The notes under the pieces were generated by a model that searched no databases, had not been told where the DNA came from, and worked only from the letters and a program-made list of their open reading frames with translations. The position numbers and the translations under genes were made by a program. A stretch of 33,295 nucleotides of DNA from Bacillota bacterium (GTDB taxonomy: Bacteria > Bacillota > Sulfobacillia > Sulfobacillales > Sulfobacillaceae): contig JAJZXC010000006.1 in assembly GCA_021846365.1 (NCBI GenBank), forward strand, positions 1 to 33,295, given 5' to 3'. Positions 1 through 10,718 of this stretch are shown here, piece by piece. The stretch's first letter is position 1. Each line of letters opens with the position of its first letter.

Positions 1-987
1 GAACATCAAGCTGAGATCAAAATCTGCCCCCGGGTCACACGACCAGAGCCCCGTTTTTATATGCATGCCTATCAGTTGCTTCCCGTGGACCGGATCCGCG
101 AATGGTTTCGCGATAAATGGCATCTCCCGCTAAGCCCGGGGCCAGTGATGCGCAGTCTGCGGGATGTCGCCAACCGCTTGGCACCAGTCATGGAACGCGT
201 GCACATCGCCGTGCAACAGAACCCTAATACGGTCTGTTGCGATGAAACGGGCATGCGGGTGATGGGAGGGCAGTGGTGGTTTCACGTTGCCGCCACTGCG
301 CGCTTAACTTGGTTGTTCGCCCATCAGCACCGGGGCCATGAGGCGATGGACGCCGCGGGGATTCTGCCCAATCGTCCCGAGCACAGCAACACCATGCACG
401 ACGGCCTAAATGCCTACAAGAAATATCCCGGCCAAGCCTCACTGTGCAACGCGCATCACGAGCGCGAACCAGAAGATGCTGTGCAACCCACGGACCAGCA
501 ATGGGCTCGGCAGTTGGGTGAATTGCTCTACGAAATGAACGACGCGGCCCATGCGGCCCATGCCGCCCGCGCCGCGGGCGCCTCGGAGGTTGCTCCGGAT
601 CTCCGAGCGGCCTTGCACGAACGGTATGACACCTTGATTGGTGAGGGATTGCAGCAAAATCCCGAGAAATTGCCCGCCTGAACCCGACGGCGGCCGGCCC
701 AAACCAAGACGCGGAACTTGGTAGAACGCCTTGACCGGGATCGAGACGCCACGCTGCAATTTCTCGACGATCTCACCGTCCCCTTCACCAATAATTTGGC
801 GGAACTCCCCTTGCGCATGTTGAAGGTTCGCCAGCACATCTCCGGGGCGTTTCGGAGTTCCCAAGGGACCGAGCGCTTCGCGACGATCCGAGGTTACCTC
901 CAAACGGCCCGGCAGCCGGGCCAATCCCTTTGGGAGGTGCTGCGCTCGGTAGTGCAAGGACAGCCGTGGGAGCCTGACTCTGGATAA
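1..987 (+). pseudogene. IS66-family transposase (TnpC-like), 5'-truncated by the window edge and interrupted by an in-frame TGA
   Basis: 61..681 (YQLLPVDRIREWF...VCCDETGMRV...GLNAYKKYPG...CNAHHERE) and 718..987 (FTNNLAELPLRMLKVRQHISGAFRS..GTERFATIRGYLQTARQPGQ) are consecutive parts of an IS66 transposase in the same frame, separated by TGA at 679-681. Confidence 0.88.
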
Positions 988-1430
988 CCAACCGCCTGGT
1001 CCAGGTTCCCGCACTGTACTGCGTGGCGCGTATTTGGCGTTGTGGGGTAGATCCCATCGACCGGGATGGCCACGACCATCCCTACTCGGTGTTGCGCCAC
1101 TCAACGAAACTCTGCTCCAAGAGAGTCTCAGGCGACCTAACCGTTAATTGCTGCCATTGAGTTTGGGTGGTATACCTAAACAGTTACAATTCACATTACC
1201 GCGCAGAGGGGAAAGTGGGCTGCTCCCTCGCTGGAGCCGGCCAGCCATCCGGTTCGGCAATCGGCGTATTCAGCCAGTTTTCGCTCACCCGAAGGAGCCG
1301 GGGTCCCCGACTTATTCCCGCCACAACTCATGCCGCAGGTGGTCGAAGGCGGTGGCTTATCGCCTCAGCGACATCCGGTATAGAGGGCCGAAGCTCTGAG
1401 CGAGCACCTCAGCAGTGATGGGAACCGAAA

Positions 1431-1450
1431 GCCCCCCCTCGTGGGGGGGC
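1431..1450 (-). terminator. Candidate intrinsic terminator downstream of gltD
   Basis: Perfect hairpin GCCCCCCC-TCGT-GGGGGGGC; read on the minus strand it is followed by TTTCGGTT; lies ~145 bp after the gltD stop. Confidence 0.5.
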
Positions 1451-1594
1451 GGCAGACCACCGCCAACGAATGCGGCACAAGGGCCACGGTGGTACACGTT
1501 GCCCCTTTTGCTGCCGGGAGTGCAGCGTTCCGCCATCCTGCCTGGTTTCCTCTTTTCGCGCTCAGCTTCCGCATCCCGGATTTCCCGCTCCTGG

Positions 1595-3079
1595 CTACGG
1601 CAGTTCGGTTTCCCCCATCAGGTAGCGGTCGCACTCTCGGGCCGCCCCCCGACCTTCGTTGATCGCCCAGACCACCAAGCTTTGTCCTCGGCGCCCGTCG
1701 CCAGCAGCAAATACGCCCTCAACATTGGTCGCAAAGGAACCATACGCCGCCTTAATATTGGAGCGTTGGTCGCGCTCGACGGCCATCTGCTCGAGCAACT
1801 GGGCCTGCGGGCCCAGATATCCCATAGCCAATAAAACGAGTTGGGCGCTGATCTGCTTTTCGCTGCCGGGAACCTCAACCGGACGCATCCTTCCCTGGTC
1901 GTCCGTTTGCCAATTGAGATCGATGGTGTCCATGCCGACGACGTCGCCACGGGCATTCCCCAAGAACCGCTTGGCGGTAACCGCATACTGTCGCGGGTCG
2001 CCAGAATAGAGCACCTCGGCCTCTTCATGCCCGTAATCCAGCTTGTATACCCGGGGATACTCCGGCCATGGGTTGTTCGGCCCTCGCTCTATCGGGTTCC
2101 GCTCCAAAATTTCTAACTGCGTTATGCTGCGGCAACCCTGGCGAATCGCGGTGCCCACGCAGTCCGTCCCCGTATCGCCTCCCCCGATAACGACGACATC
2201 CTTGCCCTCGGCCGAGATCGCCGGCGTATGTCCGTCCAAAAGGCGTTTCGTGTTTTGCTTGAGAAAGTCCAGGGCGAAATGAATGCCCTGGAGGTTGCGC
2301 CCCGGGGTATCCAGATCACGCGGCCGAGTTGAGCCGAGGCACAATACCACCGCGTCGAAGATCTCCCTCAGCCGTTTTGCCGGGAAATCCAGGCCAACCT
2401 CGGTGCCGAGCACAAACTCAATACCCTCCGCGCGCATAATCTGAATGCGGCGGTCTACCACCGCCTTATCCAGTTTCATGTTGGGGATACCATAGATCAG
2501 CAGGCCTCCCGGCCGATCCTGACGTTCAAACACCGTCACCTGATGCCCCGCACTGTTGAGCTGGGCAGCAGCGGCCAGTCCCGACGGGCCCGCTCCGATC
2601 ACCGCCACCGTTTTGCCGGTGCGGATGCGCGGTGGTTTGGGAACCACCCAGCCTTCTTGGAATCCGCGGTCAATAATCGCGCGCTCTATCTGTTTGATGG
2701 TGACCGGGGTTGCATGCAATCCAACCGTGCACGAGCCTTCACAGGGAGCCGGACAGACCCGGGAGGTAAATTCCGGGAAATTGGTCGTATGCAGCAGCCG
2801 GTCGAGGGCGTCGCGCCAGGCATCGCGATAGACCAGGTCATTCCACTCGGGAATCAGGTTGTGGGTCGGACAGCCCGATGTCATCCCGTTCAACATCGCG
2901 CCGCTGTGACAATATGGCACTCCGCAGTCCATACACCGCCCCGCCTGCTCCTCAAGTGCCTCCGGCGTCATCGTGCTTAATGGCTCGACGAACTCGTTGA
3001 AATCATCGATGCGTTCACCTGGTGACCGATCAAGCGCGGTTCGGCGGGGATATTCGATAAATCCGGTGACCTTGCCCAT
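1595..3079 (-). CDS. gltD: Glutamate synthase (NADPH) small subunit
   Basis: MGKVTGFIEYPR..., CMDCGVPYCHSG...GCPTHNLIPEWNDLVYRDAW, GAGPSGLAAAAQLNSAGHQVTVFER, GGGDTGTDCVGTAIRQG, AAGDGRRGQSLVVWAINEGRGAA; adjacent to gltB. Confidence 0.96.
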   Translation of the reverse strand: MGKVTGFIEYPRRTALDRSPGERIDDFNEFVEPLSTMTPEALEEQAGRCMDCGVPYCHSGAMLNGMTSGCPTHNLIPEWNDLVYRDAWRDALDRLLHTTNFPEFTSRVCPAPCEGSCTVGLHATPVTIKQIERAIIDRGFQEGWVVPKPPRIRTGKTVAVIGAGPSGLAAAAQLNSAGHQVTVFERQDRPGGLLIYGIPNMKLDKAVVDRRIQIMRAEGIEFVLGTEVGLDFPAKRLREIFDAVVLCLGSTRPRDLDTPGRNLQGIHFALDFLKQNTKRLLDGHTPAISAEGKDVVVIGGGDTGTDCVGTAIRQGCRSITQLEILERNPIERGPNNPWPEYPRVYKLDYGHEEAEVLYSGDPRQYAVTAKRFLGNARGDVVGMDTIDLNWQTDDQGRMRPVEVPGSEKQISAQLVLLAMGYLGPQAQLLEQMAVERDQRSNIKAAYGSFATNVEGVFAAGDGRRGQSLVVWAINEGRGAARECDRYLMGETELP

Positions 3080-3117
3080 GCGACGCCTCCTCTCAGTTTA
3101 GTGTGGGCTACCGCCGT

Positions 3118-6100
3118 TCAGTTTCCGCTGACGCGGGCCAAGTCTTGCCGGTTTTCCTCAAACGCCTGCATTCTGGCGTCGTCGGCGGTCAGCCCGGCCG
3201 CAGTGGCCCGTTGCATCGCGGCGCGCACCCGCTCATAGTCCTGGGGGATGATGCGGACCATCTGCGCCAAAAAGTCGCTCCAACGGTCCAGCACGGTGCG
3301 TCCCCAAACACTCCCCGTGTAAGCGACGTGCTGGCGAATCATGGCATAGACTTGGGCAATCTCGTCGGGGTCGGTAAGTGGCCCCACGTTCGCGGTCTGG
3401 CGATTGCATCGTTGCAGAAAGGTGCCGTCCATGTTCAACACGTAGGCGATGCCTCCTGACATTCCCGCCGCAAAGTTACGGCCCGTCTTGCCCAAGACAA
3501 CCACCTGCCCGCCGGTCATATACTCCAGTCCATGATCGCCCACTCCTTCGACGACGGCATTGACGCCGCTGTTGCGCACGCAAAACCGCTCACCGGCCAT
3601 ACCGCGAATATACACGGTTCCCGCCGTCGCCCCGTAAAGCGCCACATTGCCCACAATGATGTTTTCTTCGGCGGCGAAGGTGGCCTCGGCCTCGGGATGA
3701 ACAATCAGTTTGCCGCCCGAGAGCCCCTTGCCCAAATAATCATTGGCATCCCCTTCCAGCCAAAGCGTCATCCCGCGAGGAACAAACGCACCAAAACTCT
3801 GTCCCGCGGACCCTTTGAAGCGGAGTTGAATCGTGTCCTCGGGCAGCCCCTCACGCCCGTAACGCCGACTGATTACACTGCCTAACAAGGTCCCCACGGC
3901 CCGATCGGTGTTGTGGACGGCAAAGGCCGCGTTGACCGGGTGGCGATCGGTCAGGGCCGGCTCGGCTACCGCCAGCAGTTCCTGGGCGGTCAGCGATTCG
4001 TCGAGGCGATGATCCTGGCGGTCGGCGGATTCGGGTTCGCTGACCTCGGGTCGGTATAAGATCGGCGACAGGTCGACGTGTTTGGCTTTCCAGTGCCCGT
4101 CCAAGCGGTTTGCTTGCAGGCGGTCGGAACGTCCAACCATTTCGTCGATGGTGCGAAAGCCCAGCTTCGCCATGTATTCGCGCAATTCTCGGGCCACCAG
4201 GGTCATGAAATTCACCACATGCTGCGGGTCGCCGATGAAATCCTGGCGCAAGGCGGGGTCTTGGGTGGCGATGCCGGTCGGACACGTGTTCAAATGACAC
4301 ACCCGCATCATGACACAGCCCAAGCTCACCAAGGGACCGGTAGCGAACCCGAATTCATCGGCCCCTAGCAGGGCGGCGACTGCGACGTCGCGCCCGCTCA
4401 ACAACTTGCCGTCGGTTTCTACTCGAATTCGGTCCCGCAGTTGGTTCAAGACCAGGGTTTGATGCGTTTCGGCCAATCCCAGCTCCCACGGCAACCCGGC
4501 GTGCTGAATGCTCGTCTCCGGCGATGCGCCGGTTCCGCCGTCGTATCCCGAAATCAATACCACGTCGGCCTTGCCCTTGGCTACGCCGGCGGCAATGGTG
4601 CCCACGCCCACCTCGGAGGTTAATTTGACCGTTATGCGCGCCATCGGGTTGGCGTTTTTCAGGTCATAGATTAGTTGGGCCAGGTCTTCGATGGAATAAA
4701 TATCGTGGTGGGGAGGCGGTGAGATTAGTCCCACCCCTGGCGTCGAGTGACGAACCTCGGCAATCCAGGGATACACCTTCTTACCCGGCAACTGGCCCCC
4801 CTCGCCGGGTTTCGCTCCCTGCGCAATCTTAATCTGAATTTCGTCGGCGTTCACCAGGTAGTGGCTGGTGACGCCAAAACGACCAGACGCCACCTGCTTG
4901 ATGGCACTGCGGCGGGAGTCACCGTTTTCATCGGGCGTAAAGCGGTCAGGATGCTCGCCGCCTTCGCCCGTATTGCTTTTCCCACCCAGGCGGTTCATCG
5001 CAATGGCTAGCGCTTCGTGGGTCTCTTTACTGATGGAACCGTAGGACATGGCGCCGGTCTTAAAGCGTTTAACAATAGACTCGACCGGCTCGACTTCCTG
5101 CAAGGACAGTGGCTGGTCGGCCCATTTAAAGCTCAACAAGCTGCGCAAGTGGTAGTGCTTGGACGCTTCGGCGGAAATTTTGGCGGTAAACTCCTTATAG
5201 ATCGCGTAATCATCGCGGCGGCACGCCTGTTGCAGGAGGTATACGGTCTCGGCGGTGTAGATGTGGTCTTCGCCGCGATCTCGCCAAGCGATGTGGCCGC
5301 CCGAGGGCAGCGTCAGCGTGGACGCGTTGCGCTGCGGATACGCGCGGCGATGGCGCAGGCGGACTTCTTGCGCAATCTCGGCCAAGCCAATGCCTTCGAT
5401 ACGTGACGGCGTGCGGGCAAAGTAGCGGTCGACCACCTCGCGTGACAGACCGATGGCCTCAAAGATCTGCGCCCCGTGATAGCTTTGAATGGTGGAAATG
5501 CCCATCTTGGATAGCACCTTGACCACCCCTTTGGTGGCCGCCTTTACGTAATTGCGGGCCGCCGCTTTGGCTTGCACCCCTGTCCACCGCCCTTGGCGAA
5601 CCATGGCGTCAACCGATTCCAGGGCGAGATAGGGGTTGATGGCACTTGCGCCGTACCCGATCAAGAGGGCGAAGTGATGAACTTCCCGCGGTTCCCCGGA
5701 CTCAATCACAATGGCGGCCTTGGTCCGCGTGCCCTGGCGAATCAGGTGGTGATGCAGGGCGGAGACCGCCAGCAGCGCCGGCAACGGCGCATGCTGCCGG
5801 CTGTGGCCGCGATCGGACAAGACCAAAATATTGACGCCGCGCAAAATCGCCTCATCGGCCCGTCGCAAGAGGCGATCGAGGCTTTTCTCCATCCCCTCGC
5901 CGCCCTGTTCAACCGAGTACAATATCGGCAGCGTGCGGGCCTGAAAGCCCTCCGCTTGCACGTGGACCAGCTTGTAGAATTCGGCGTTGGTGAGAATCGG
6001 CGTGTCGAGCTCGATTTGCCGGCAGGCCTTCGGTCCGGGGTGCAGCAGGTTGTCCTCGGATCCCAACGAGGTACCCAGCCCCATCACGATCTCTTCGCGA

Positions 6101-7704
6101 ATCGCATCAATGGGCGGGTTGGTCACCTGCGCAAACAATTGCTTGAAATAACGGTACAAAAGCTGGGAACGTTCCGACAAGACCGCCAGCGGGGCGTCAA
6201 CACCCATGGCCCCCGTGCGTTCAACCCCTTGCACGGCCATCGGCTGGATGACTTTGTCGAGTTCCTCATACGTGTAGCCAAACTCGATTTGACGGCGAAG
6301 CAGGGTGTCATGGTCCGGCCCGGGGACATAAGGCGGCTCAGGCAGCGAGTCGAGGTGAACCAGGTTGTCCTGCAACCACTCACCATACGGGTGCTCGTCA
6401 GCGTAGCGGCGCTTGATCTCCTCGTCATCGACCATGCGTCGTTCTTCCAGGTCGACCAAGAGAATCCGCCCCGGGCGCAATCGCTCCTTAACCACCACAT
6501 CCTCGGCAGGGATGTCAAGGACGCCCGCTTCTGACGCCAAAACCAATAGATCATCTTTGGTCACATAGTAGCGGGCCGGGCGCAGCCCATTGCGGTCCAA
6601 CACCGCGGCGATCTGTTTGCCATCGGTCATCACCATCGCCGCCGGACCATCCCACGGCTCCATCAGGCAACTGTGATATTGATAAAAGGCGCGCTTTTTC
6701 GCGTCCATCGACTCATGGTTGGCCCACGGTTCCGGAATCATCATCATGGCGGCGTGGGCAAGCGGCCGTCCGGCCATCACCAAGAATTCCAATGTGTTGT
6801 CGAAGATGGCGGTGTCGCTGCCGTTTTCGTCCACCACCGGCACGACCTTGGCCAAGTCGTTCCCCAAGGCTTCCGACTGCAGCAATGGTTCCCGGGCCAT
6901 CATCCAATTCACGTTGCCGCGCAGCGTATTGATTTCCCCGTTATGGATGACAAAGCGATACGGATGCGCTCTCTCCCAACTGGGAAAGGTATTGGTACTG
7001 AATCGGGCATGCACCAAGGCGAACGCGGTGACGAAGGCGGAGTCCGCCAAGTCGGGATAATATGCCCGAAGCTGCATCGAGGTGAACATGCCCTTGTACA
7101 CCACCGTGCGACTGGATAGACTGGCACAGTAGAAGACGACGCCTGCCGCCGCCTCCGGGCGCAGCAACCGCTCGGCTTGGCGGCGGATGACATAGAGCTT
7201 TCGTTCAAAGCCGTCTCCCGATGCCACTCCATCTCCCCGGCCAATAAAAATCTGACGCACCACTGGCTCCGAGGACTTGGCCGCGCTGCCTAAGGTCGTG
7301 TTGTCGGTGGGCACGTCGCGCCATCCTAACACCGACTGGCCCTCTTCTCCCACGATCACTTCAATACGCTGCTCAATAGCTCCACGCTCGACGGGATCAG
7401 TTGGCAAAAACAGCATGCCCACCCCATAATCCCCCGCCGCCGGAAGTACCATTGCCTGCCGCAGAGCCTCGCGCTCAAAAAACGGATGGGGAATCTGAGT
7501 CAAAATTCCCGCTCCGTCCCCATTGTTGGGTTCGCTTCCCTGGGCACCGCGATGGTCAAGATTTTCCAACACGCTTAGGGCCTGTTGCACAATGGTATGC
7601 GATTGCTGCGCGCGAATATTGGCGACTAGGCCGATACCACACGCGTCGTGTTCAAATTTTGGATCGTAAAGTCCCTGTCGGGGAGGAAGTCCCTGCAAAC
7701 CCAT
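3118..7704 (-). CDS. gltB: Glutamate synthase large subunit (ORF extends to 7785; likely start [25 protein letters not shown])
   Basis: ~1500 aa with N-terminal Ntn-type CGIGLVANI glutaminase start, central FMN/Fe-S synthase motifs ([54 protein letters not shown]) and C-terminal GXGXG beta-helix domain. Confidence 0.96.
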   Translation of the reverse strand: MGLQGLPPRQGLYDPKFEHDACGIGLVANIRAQQSHTIVQQALSVLENLDHRGAQGSEPNNGDGAGILTQIPHPFFEREALRQAMVLPAAGDYGVGMLFLPTDPVERGAIEQRIEVIVGEEGQSVLGWRDVPTDNTTLGSAAKSSEPVVRQIFIGRGDGVASGDGFERKLYVIRRQAERLLRPEAAAGVVFYCASLSSRTVVYKGMFTSMQLRAYYPDLADSAFVTAFALVHARFSTNTFPSWERAHPYRFVIHNGEINTLRGNVNWMMAREPLLQSEALGNDLAKVVPVVDENGSDTAIFDNTLEFLVMAGRPLAHAAMMMIPEPWANHESMDAKKRAFYQYHSCLMEPWDGPAAMVMTDGKQIAAVLDRNGLRPARYYVTKDDLLVLASEAGVLDIPAEDVVVKERLRPGRILLVDLEERRMVDDEEIKRRYADEHPYGEWLQDNLVHLDSLPEPPYVPGPDHDTLLRRQIEFGYTYEELDKVIQPMAVQGVERTGAMGVDAPLAVLSERSQLLYRYFKQLFAQVTNPPIDAIREEIVMGLGTSLGSEDNLLHPGPKACRQIELDTPILTNAEFYKLVHVQAEGFQARTLPILYSVEQGGEGMEKSLDRLLRRADEAILRGVNILVLSDRGHSRQHAPLPALLAVSALHHHLIRQGTRTKAAIVIESGEPREVHHFALLIGYGASAINPYLALESVDAMVRQGRWTGVQAKAAARNYVKAATKGVVKVLSKMGISTIQSYHGAQIFEAIGLSREVVDRYFARTPSRIEGIGLAEIAQEVRLRHRRAYPQRNASTLTLPSGGHIAWRDRGEDHIYTAETVYLLQQACRRDDYAIYKEFTAKISAEASKHYHLRSLLSFKWADQPLSLQEVEPVESIVKRFKTGAMSYGSISKETHEALAIAMNRLGGKSNTGEGGEHPDRFTPDENGDSRRSAIKQVASGRFGVTSHYLVNADEIQIKIAQGAKPGEGGQLPGKKVYPWIAEVRHSTPGVGLISPPPHHDIYSIEDLAQLIYDLKNANPMARITVKLTSEVGVGTIAAGVAKGKADVVLISGYDGGTGASPETSIQHAGLPWELGLAETHQTLVLNQLRDRIRVETDGKLLSGRDVAVAALLGADEFGFATGPLVSLGCVMMRVCHLNTCPTGIATQDPALRQDFIGDPQHVVNFMTLVARELREYMAKLGFRTIDEMVGRSDRLQANRLDGHWKAKHVDLSPILYRPEVSEPESADRQDHRLDESLTAQELLAVAEPALTDRHPVNAAFAVHNTDRAVGTLLGSVISRRYGREGLPEDTIQLRFKGSAGQSFGAFVPRGMTLWLEGDANDYLGKGLSGGKLIVHPEAEATFAAEENIIVGNVALYGATAGTVYIRGMAGERFCVRNSGVNAVVEGVGDHGLEYMTGGQVVVLGKTGRNFAAGMSGGIAYVLNMDGTFLQRCNRQTANVGPLTDPDEIAQVYAMIRQHVAYTGSVWGRTVLDRWSDFLAQMVRIIPQDYERVRAAMQRATAAGLTADDARMQAFEENRQDLARVSGN

Positions 7705-7954
7705 GCCCTTTTCGCCAACCTTTCCGGTACCATTTTCAGGCGCTCGGGGGAACCCGTCTCGGCCGTTTGCATCCCCGGTCACCATACCGCCAAAAACCCT
7801 TTAGCCCGAATTGTAACCCGTGAACCCCAATCGCACTTGGCTCGCCCCTTCCCAGTGCCTTGGGGCAAATATCAAAGCTGCCTGGCTTCAAGCTTCGCCC
7901 GGGTATCAGGCTCGATGGAGTGGAGAACGAAGCGAAGGACCGTATTCTCCATTG

Positions 7955-7983
7955 ATTATGCCAGAAAATCGCTCGCGTGCCAA
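7955..7983 (-). promoter_or_regulatory. Candidate sigma-A-type promoter for gltBD
   Basis: Minus strand TTGGCA - 17 nt - CATAAT, ~250 nt upstream of the proposed gltB start. Confidence 0.5.
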
Positions 7984-8301
7984 TACATTGCGCATAATTA
8001 TTCAACGCCTGAATCGGTTGCCACCCGCTCCGGTGGTCTAGACGACCGGTACTCTGCGGCACAAAACTCGAATCCTGTCTGCCAGTCCCTTAAGCTGAAT
8101 AATCCGCCCGCCGCATTTCCCAAGATTCAGCGACTATGCCTCAAACTGAATAATCATCCATTCTATGCCATAAGACTCATGTGGTCAGACAGCTTGAGGC
8201 TGATGTCTCCATTTCGCTGGCGGCTTATTTGTCCGTCGCGGACCGATCCCCGCATCATCAGGGTTTGCCCAGCGACCTTCTTCGTACTACGCGACTCGGG
8301 C

Positions 8302-8307
8302 TATAAT
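8302..8307 (+). promoter_or_regulatory. Candidate -10 element (TATAAT) for the lipoate ligase gene
   Basis: Exact TATAAT in cgggctataatagacg, ~270 nt upstream of the CDS; no clear -35. Confidence 0.3.
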
Positions 8308-8578
8308 AGACGCGTGTGCGAAGACCGTGATCGTCCACCCGAGCCCGAAGGTCGCCTCCCCTCCGCCATGAGATGATGGAATCAATGCGCCGCCCACGGC
8401 TGGCCATGCCTCGGTGGCGTCTGTGTCGGCTGCATGCGTGATATGGGTGGCGGCGGCCCCGCCTCTCGGCGAGGAGAAATCCAATTTGAAAGGAGCGAAA
8501 TCCTGGTGGACACTCGACTAACAACCGGGCCCCTCTCGGTCTGGGCGCTGGGGTCAAGTCGGTTGAACCAGGACTCCA

Positions 8579-9400
8579 ATGCATACAACCTATCGCCTGG
8601 TCGACGTGCGGCCGACGGACCCGGCCGATCTTCGACGTCTGTCTCCCGTGGTTGAAGAGGCTGTTGCCCAAACGGTCGTGCGCAGCGGGATTCCCGCCTT
8701 GGTCGTGCGCCGTCAGGACCCCTATATGCTGCTCGGCCCCCAGGACCGCCGTCTGCCTATGCTAGCTCAAGCGATCGGGTGGCTGGCCGATCAGGGGCTG
8801 CCCGTATTTTTTCGGGTGGGCGGTGGTTCAGCGGTGTTGCTCGACGAGGGATGCCTCAGCTTCGCCGTAATCCGTCCCTGCCGGGACTTGACCCAGTGGC
8901 GGCAAAATTTTCACGACCTGACCGCCGGTGTACTCCGGGGGCTCAGCGCACTGGGGGTCGCCGCCCACTTTGGTCAGGCCGACGGCGCCTACTGCCCCGG
9001 TCCCTTCGACCTGGTAACCGACGCCGGCAGAAAGATCGCCGGGGTGGCCCAGGCCATCCGGGGTGGATTTGCCATGGTCGGCGGCATGCTCTTGGTGCAT
9101 CAGGATGCGGAGCATGCGACAGGCTTGGTACAAGATTTCTATCGCCGGGCGGGTCGCCAAGTTGCCTACCGGGCGGACGCGGTGGCCCGCCTCGACGCAA
9201 TCGTGCCGGTGGACATCGACCGCGTGCAAGACGCCATCATTACCGGCTTCGGCCAAATCTCCCGGCTGCAGGCGAGCACCGTTACTCCGACAGAGCAGAC
9301 GCTGGCCCGTGACCTCTACACCCTGCGAGCGGCGGTCCGGGCCCTTTCGGCCGGATCGCCGCCCCCACGCGGCGTTGTCCATCCCTCGAGTTTTAGCTGA
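8579..9400 (+). CDS. Lipoate-protein ligase A / octanoyltransferase family protein
   Basis: Motifs FFRVGGGSAVLLDEGCLSFAVI and DLVTDAGRKIAGVAQAI typical of the LplA/LipM fold, including the GRKIAG lysine. Confidence 0.85.
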   Translation: MHTTYRLVDVRPTDPADLRRLSPVVEEAVAQTVVRSGIPALVVRRQDPYMLLGPQDRRLPMLAQAIGWLADQGLPVFFRVGGGSAVLLDEGCLSFAVIRPCRDLTQWRQNFHDLTAGVLRGLSALGVAAHFGQADGAYCPGPFDLVTDAGRKIAGVAQAIRGGFAMVGGMLLVHQDAEHATGLVQDFYRRAGRQVAYRADAVARLDAIVPVDIDRVQDAIITGFGQISRLQASTVTPTEQTLARDLYTLRAAVRALSAGSPPPRGVVHPSSFS

Positions 9401-9743
9401 TGTGCCCTATGCTCGACTGTCGGCGTCTGGCCTTCAGCCGCAGATGCAATTCACCGCGGCGCGCGTTGGTAAGATAGCGCACGTTGGGGGGATATAGTTT
9501 CACCAAAACCATTTGCGGAATCATGACTTCAAGGTGGCCGCACAACGTACATTGTTTGCCATCCGCGACCGTCACCAACAACCGGCTGCCTTCCAGCGTA
9601 ATCGGGCCCGCGTTTACCACGTCCAACGAACCACAGGTTGGACATCGCTCCTCCTTCAATTGGTAGCCCTCCCCATAGTATGCTGCTTCCACTTCTATAG
9701 TTCTCAATTCGCCTTCAGGTGCGTGATCCCTTCGTCTGTTCAC
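9393..9743 (-). CDS. Small zinc-ribbon protein (two CPTC / CTLC knuckles), function unknown
   Basis: ERCPTCGSLDVVNAGPITLEGSRLLVTVADGKQCTLCGHLEVMIP; overlaps the 3' end of the convergent lipoate ligase by 8 bp; exact start uncertain. Confidence 0.65.
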   Translation of the reverse strand: MNRRRDHAPEGELRTIEVEAAYYGEGYQLKEERCPTCGSLDVVNAGPITLEGSRLLVTVADGKQCTLCGHLEVMIPQMVLVKLYPPNVRYLTNARRGELHLRLKARRRQSSIGHIS

Positions 9744-9965
9744 ATCTCATCCACAGTTTTTTCACAACGTTATCCCCAACATATACACATATTTCGACAC
9801 CGCGAGTGAACACTGTGCCGATTCGCGCTAGTCTCATAGTTGCCAGGAGCGCGCCGATCCAGAGAGCTGGTAAAACTCGGAACTCGGTCTGGCAAGGATC
9901 GTAACATGCGGGGTTCAGGGCCCTTGATTTCTCCTTGCGGACTTAGGCACCCATTCTCGCCGGAA

Positions 9966-10517
9966 CTAGGGCGCCGGCGGTGTCTCGGGCTCGAAGTACC
10001 AGGTGGCCACGGAGTCCTCCTTTCTGGCCCGGTTGGCCAGGAGAATTAGGCCGCGCTGGTTGGGTGGAAGGCTTTCCGGCAGGTGGTCGATGGCATGCCA
10101 GCTGCCTCGCTCGATCTCCCCATCCAACGAAGGTCCCAGCCCCTGCCGCAAGTCAAGGTCGCAGCGGACGCGATAGACGGCTTCCAAGTGGCGCCGCCCG
10201 ACGAAGCGCAGATCGACCAGCCCTAAGGTCGATGCGGCCAATCGGTATCCGGTCTCCTCGTGGAACTCGCGGATCCCCGCTTCCTCAAGCGTTTCACCGT
10301 AACCTACGTAGCCCGTAACCAATCCCCAGGGATGGAGGGTTCGATAGCTGTGGCGCAACAAGAGAACTTCATTTTGGCGGAAGGCCACCACCGCCACGGC
10401 AATAAGAAATTTAGCCTGGGTCCACCACATCAAACGCGCCATACAAGGATTGGGCAGGTATGGGAGCAGCCCCACCATGCGCCGCCTGCATCCGCGCCGC
10501 CACACCGTCTTCATCAT
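9966..10517 (-). CDS. Nudix hydrolase (start may be internal, MARLMWWTQAKF... at ~10442)
   Basis: Nudix box GYGETLEEAGIREFHEETGY. Confidence 0.9.
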   Translation of the reverse strand: MMKTVWRRGCRRRMVGLLPYLPNPCMARLMWWTQAKFLIAVAVVAFRQNEVLLLRHSYRTLHPWGLVTGYVGYGETLEEAGIREFHEETGYRLAASTLGLVDLRFVGRRHLEAVYRVRCDLDLRQGLGPSLDGEIERGSWHAIDHLPESLPPNQRGLILLANRARKEDSVATWYFEPETPPAP

Positions 10518-10718
10518 TCACGTCCCCGGACCCGGTTGGGATGGGTTGCCGCCGGAATTCTCCCCCTTAACCTCAGCACTCTGTGCATTGACGGCGCGTC
10601 TTGCTTGAATCTCCGGCCGCGCCTGCCGAAATCTATCTCATGATCGCTACACCCTATAATTATGAAACGTTGGCCGCAACATTCCCCTCGGCCGCCTACC
10701 CCCGGGGCGAGCCCTCGC

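Noticed and set aside
439-1104. 221-aa minus-strand ORF
   Set aside because: Antisense to the IS66 transposase; no family motifs.
5572-6534. 320-aa plus-strand ORF
   Set aside because: Antisense to gltB, no recognisable domain.
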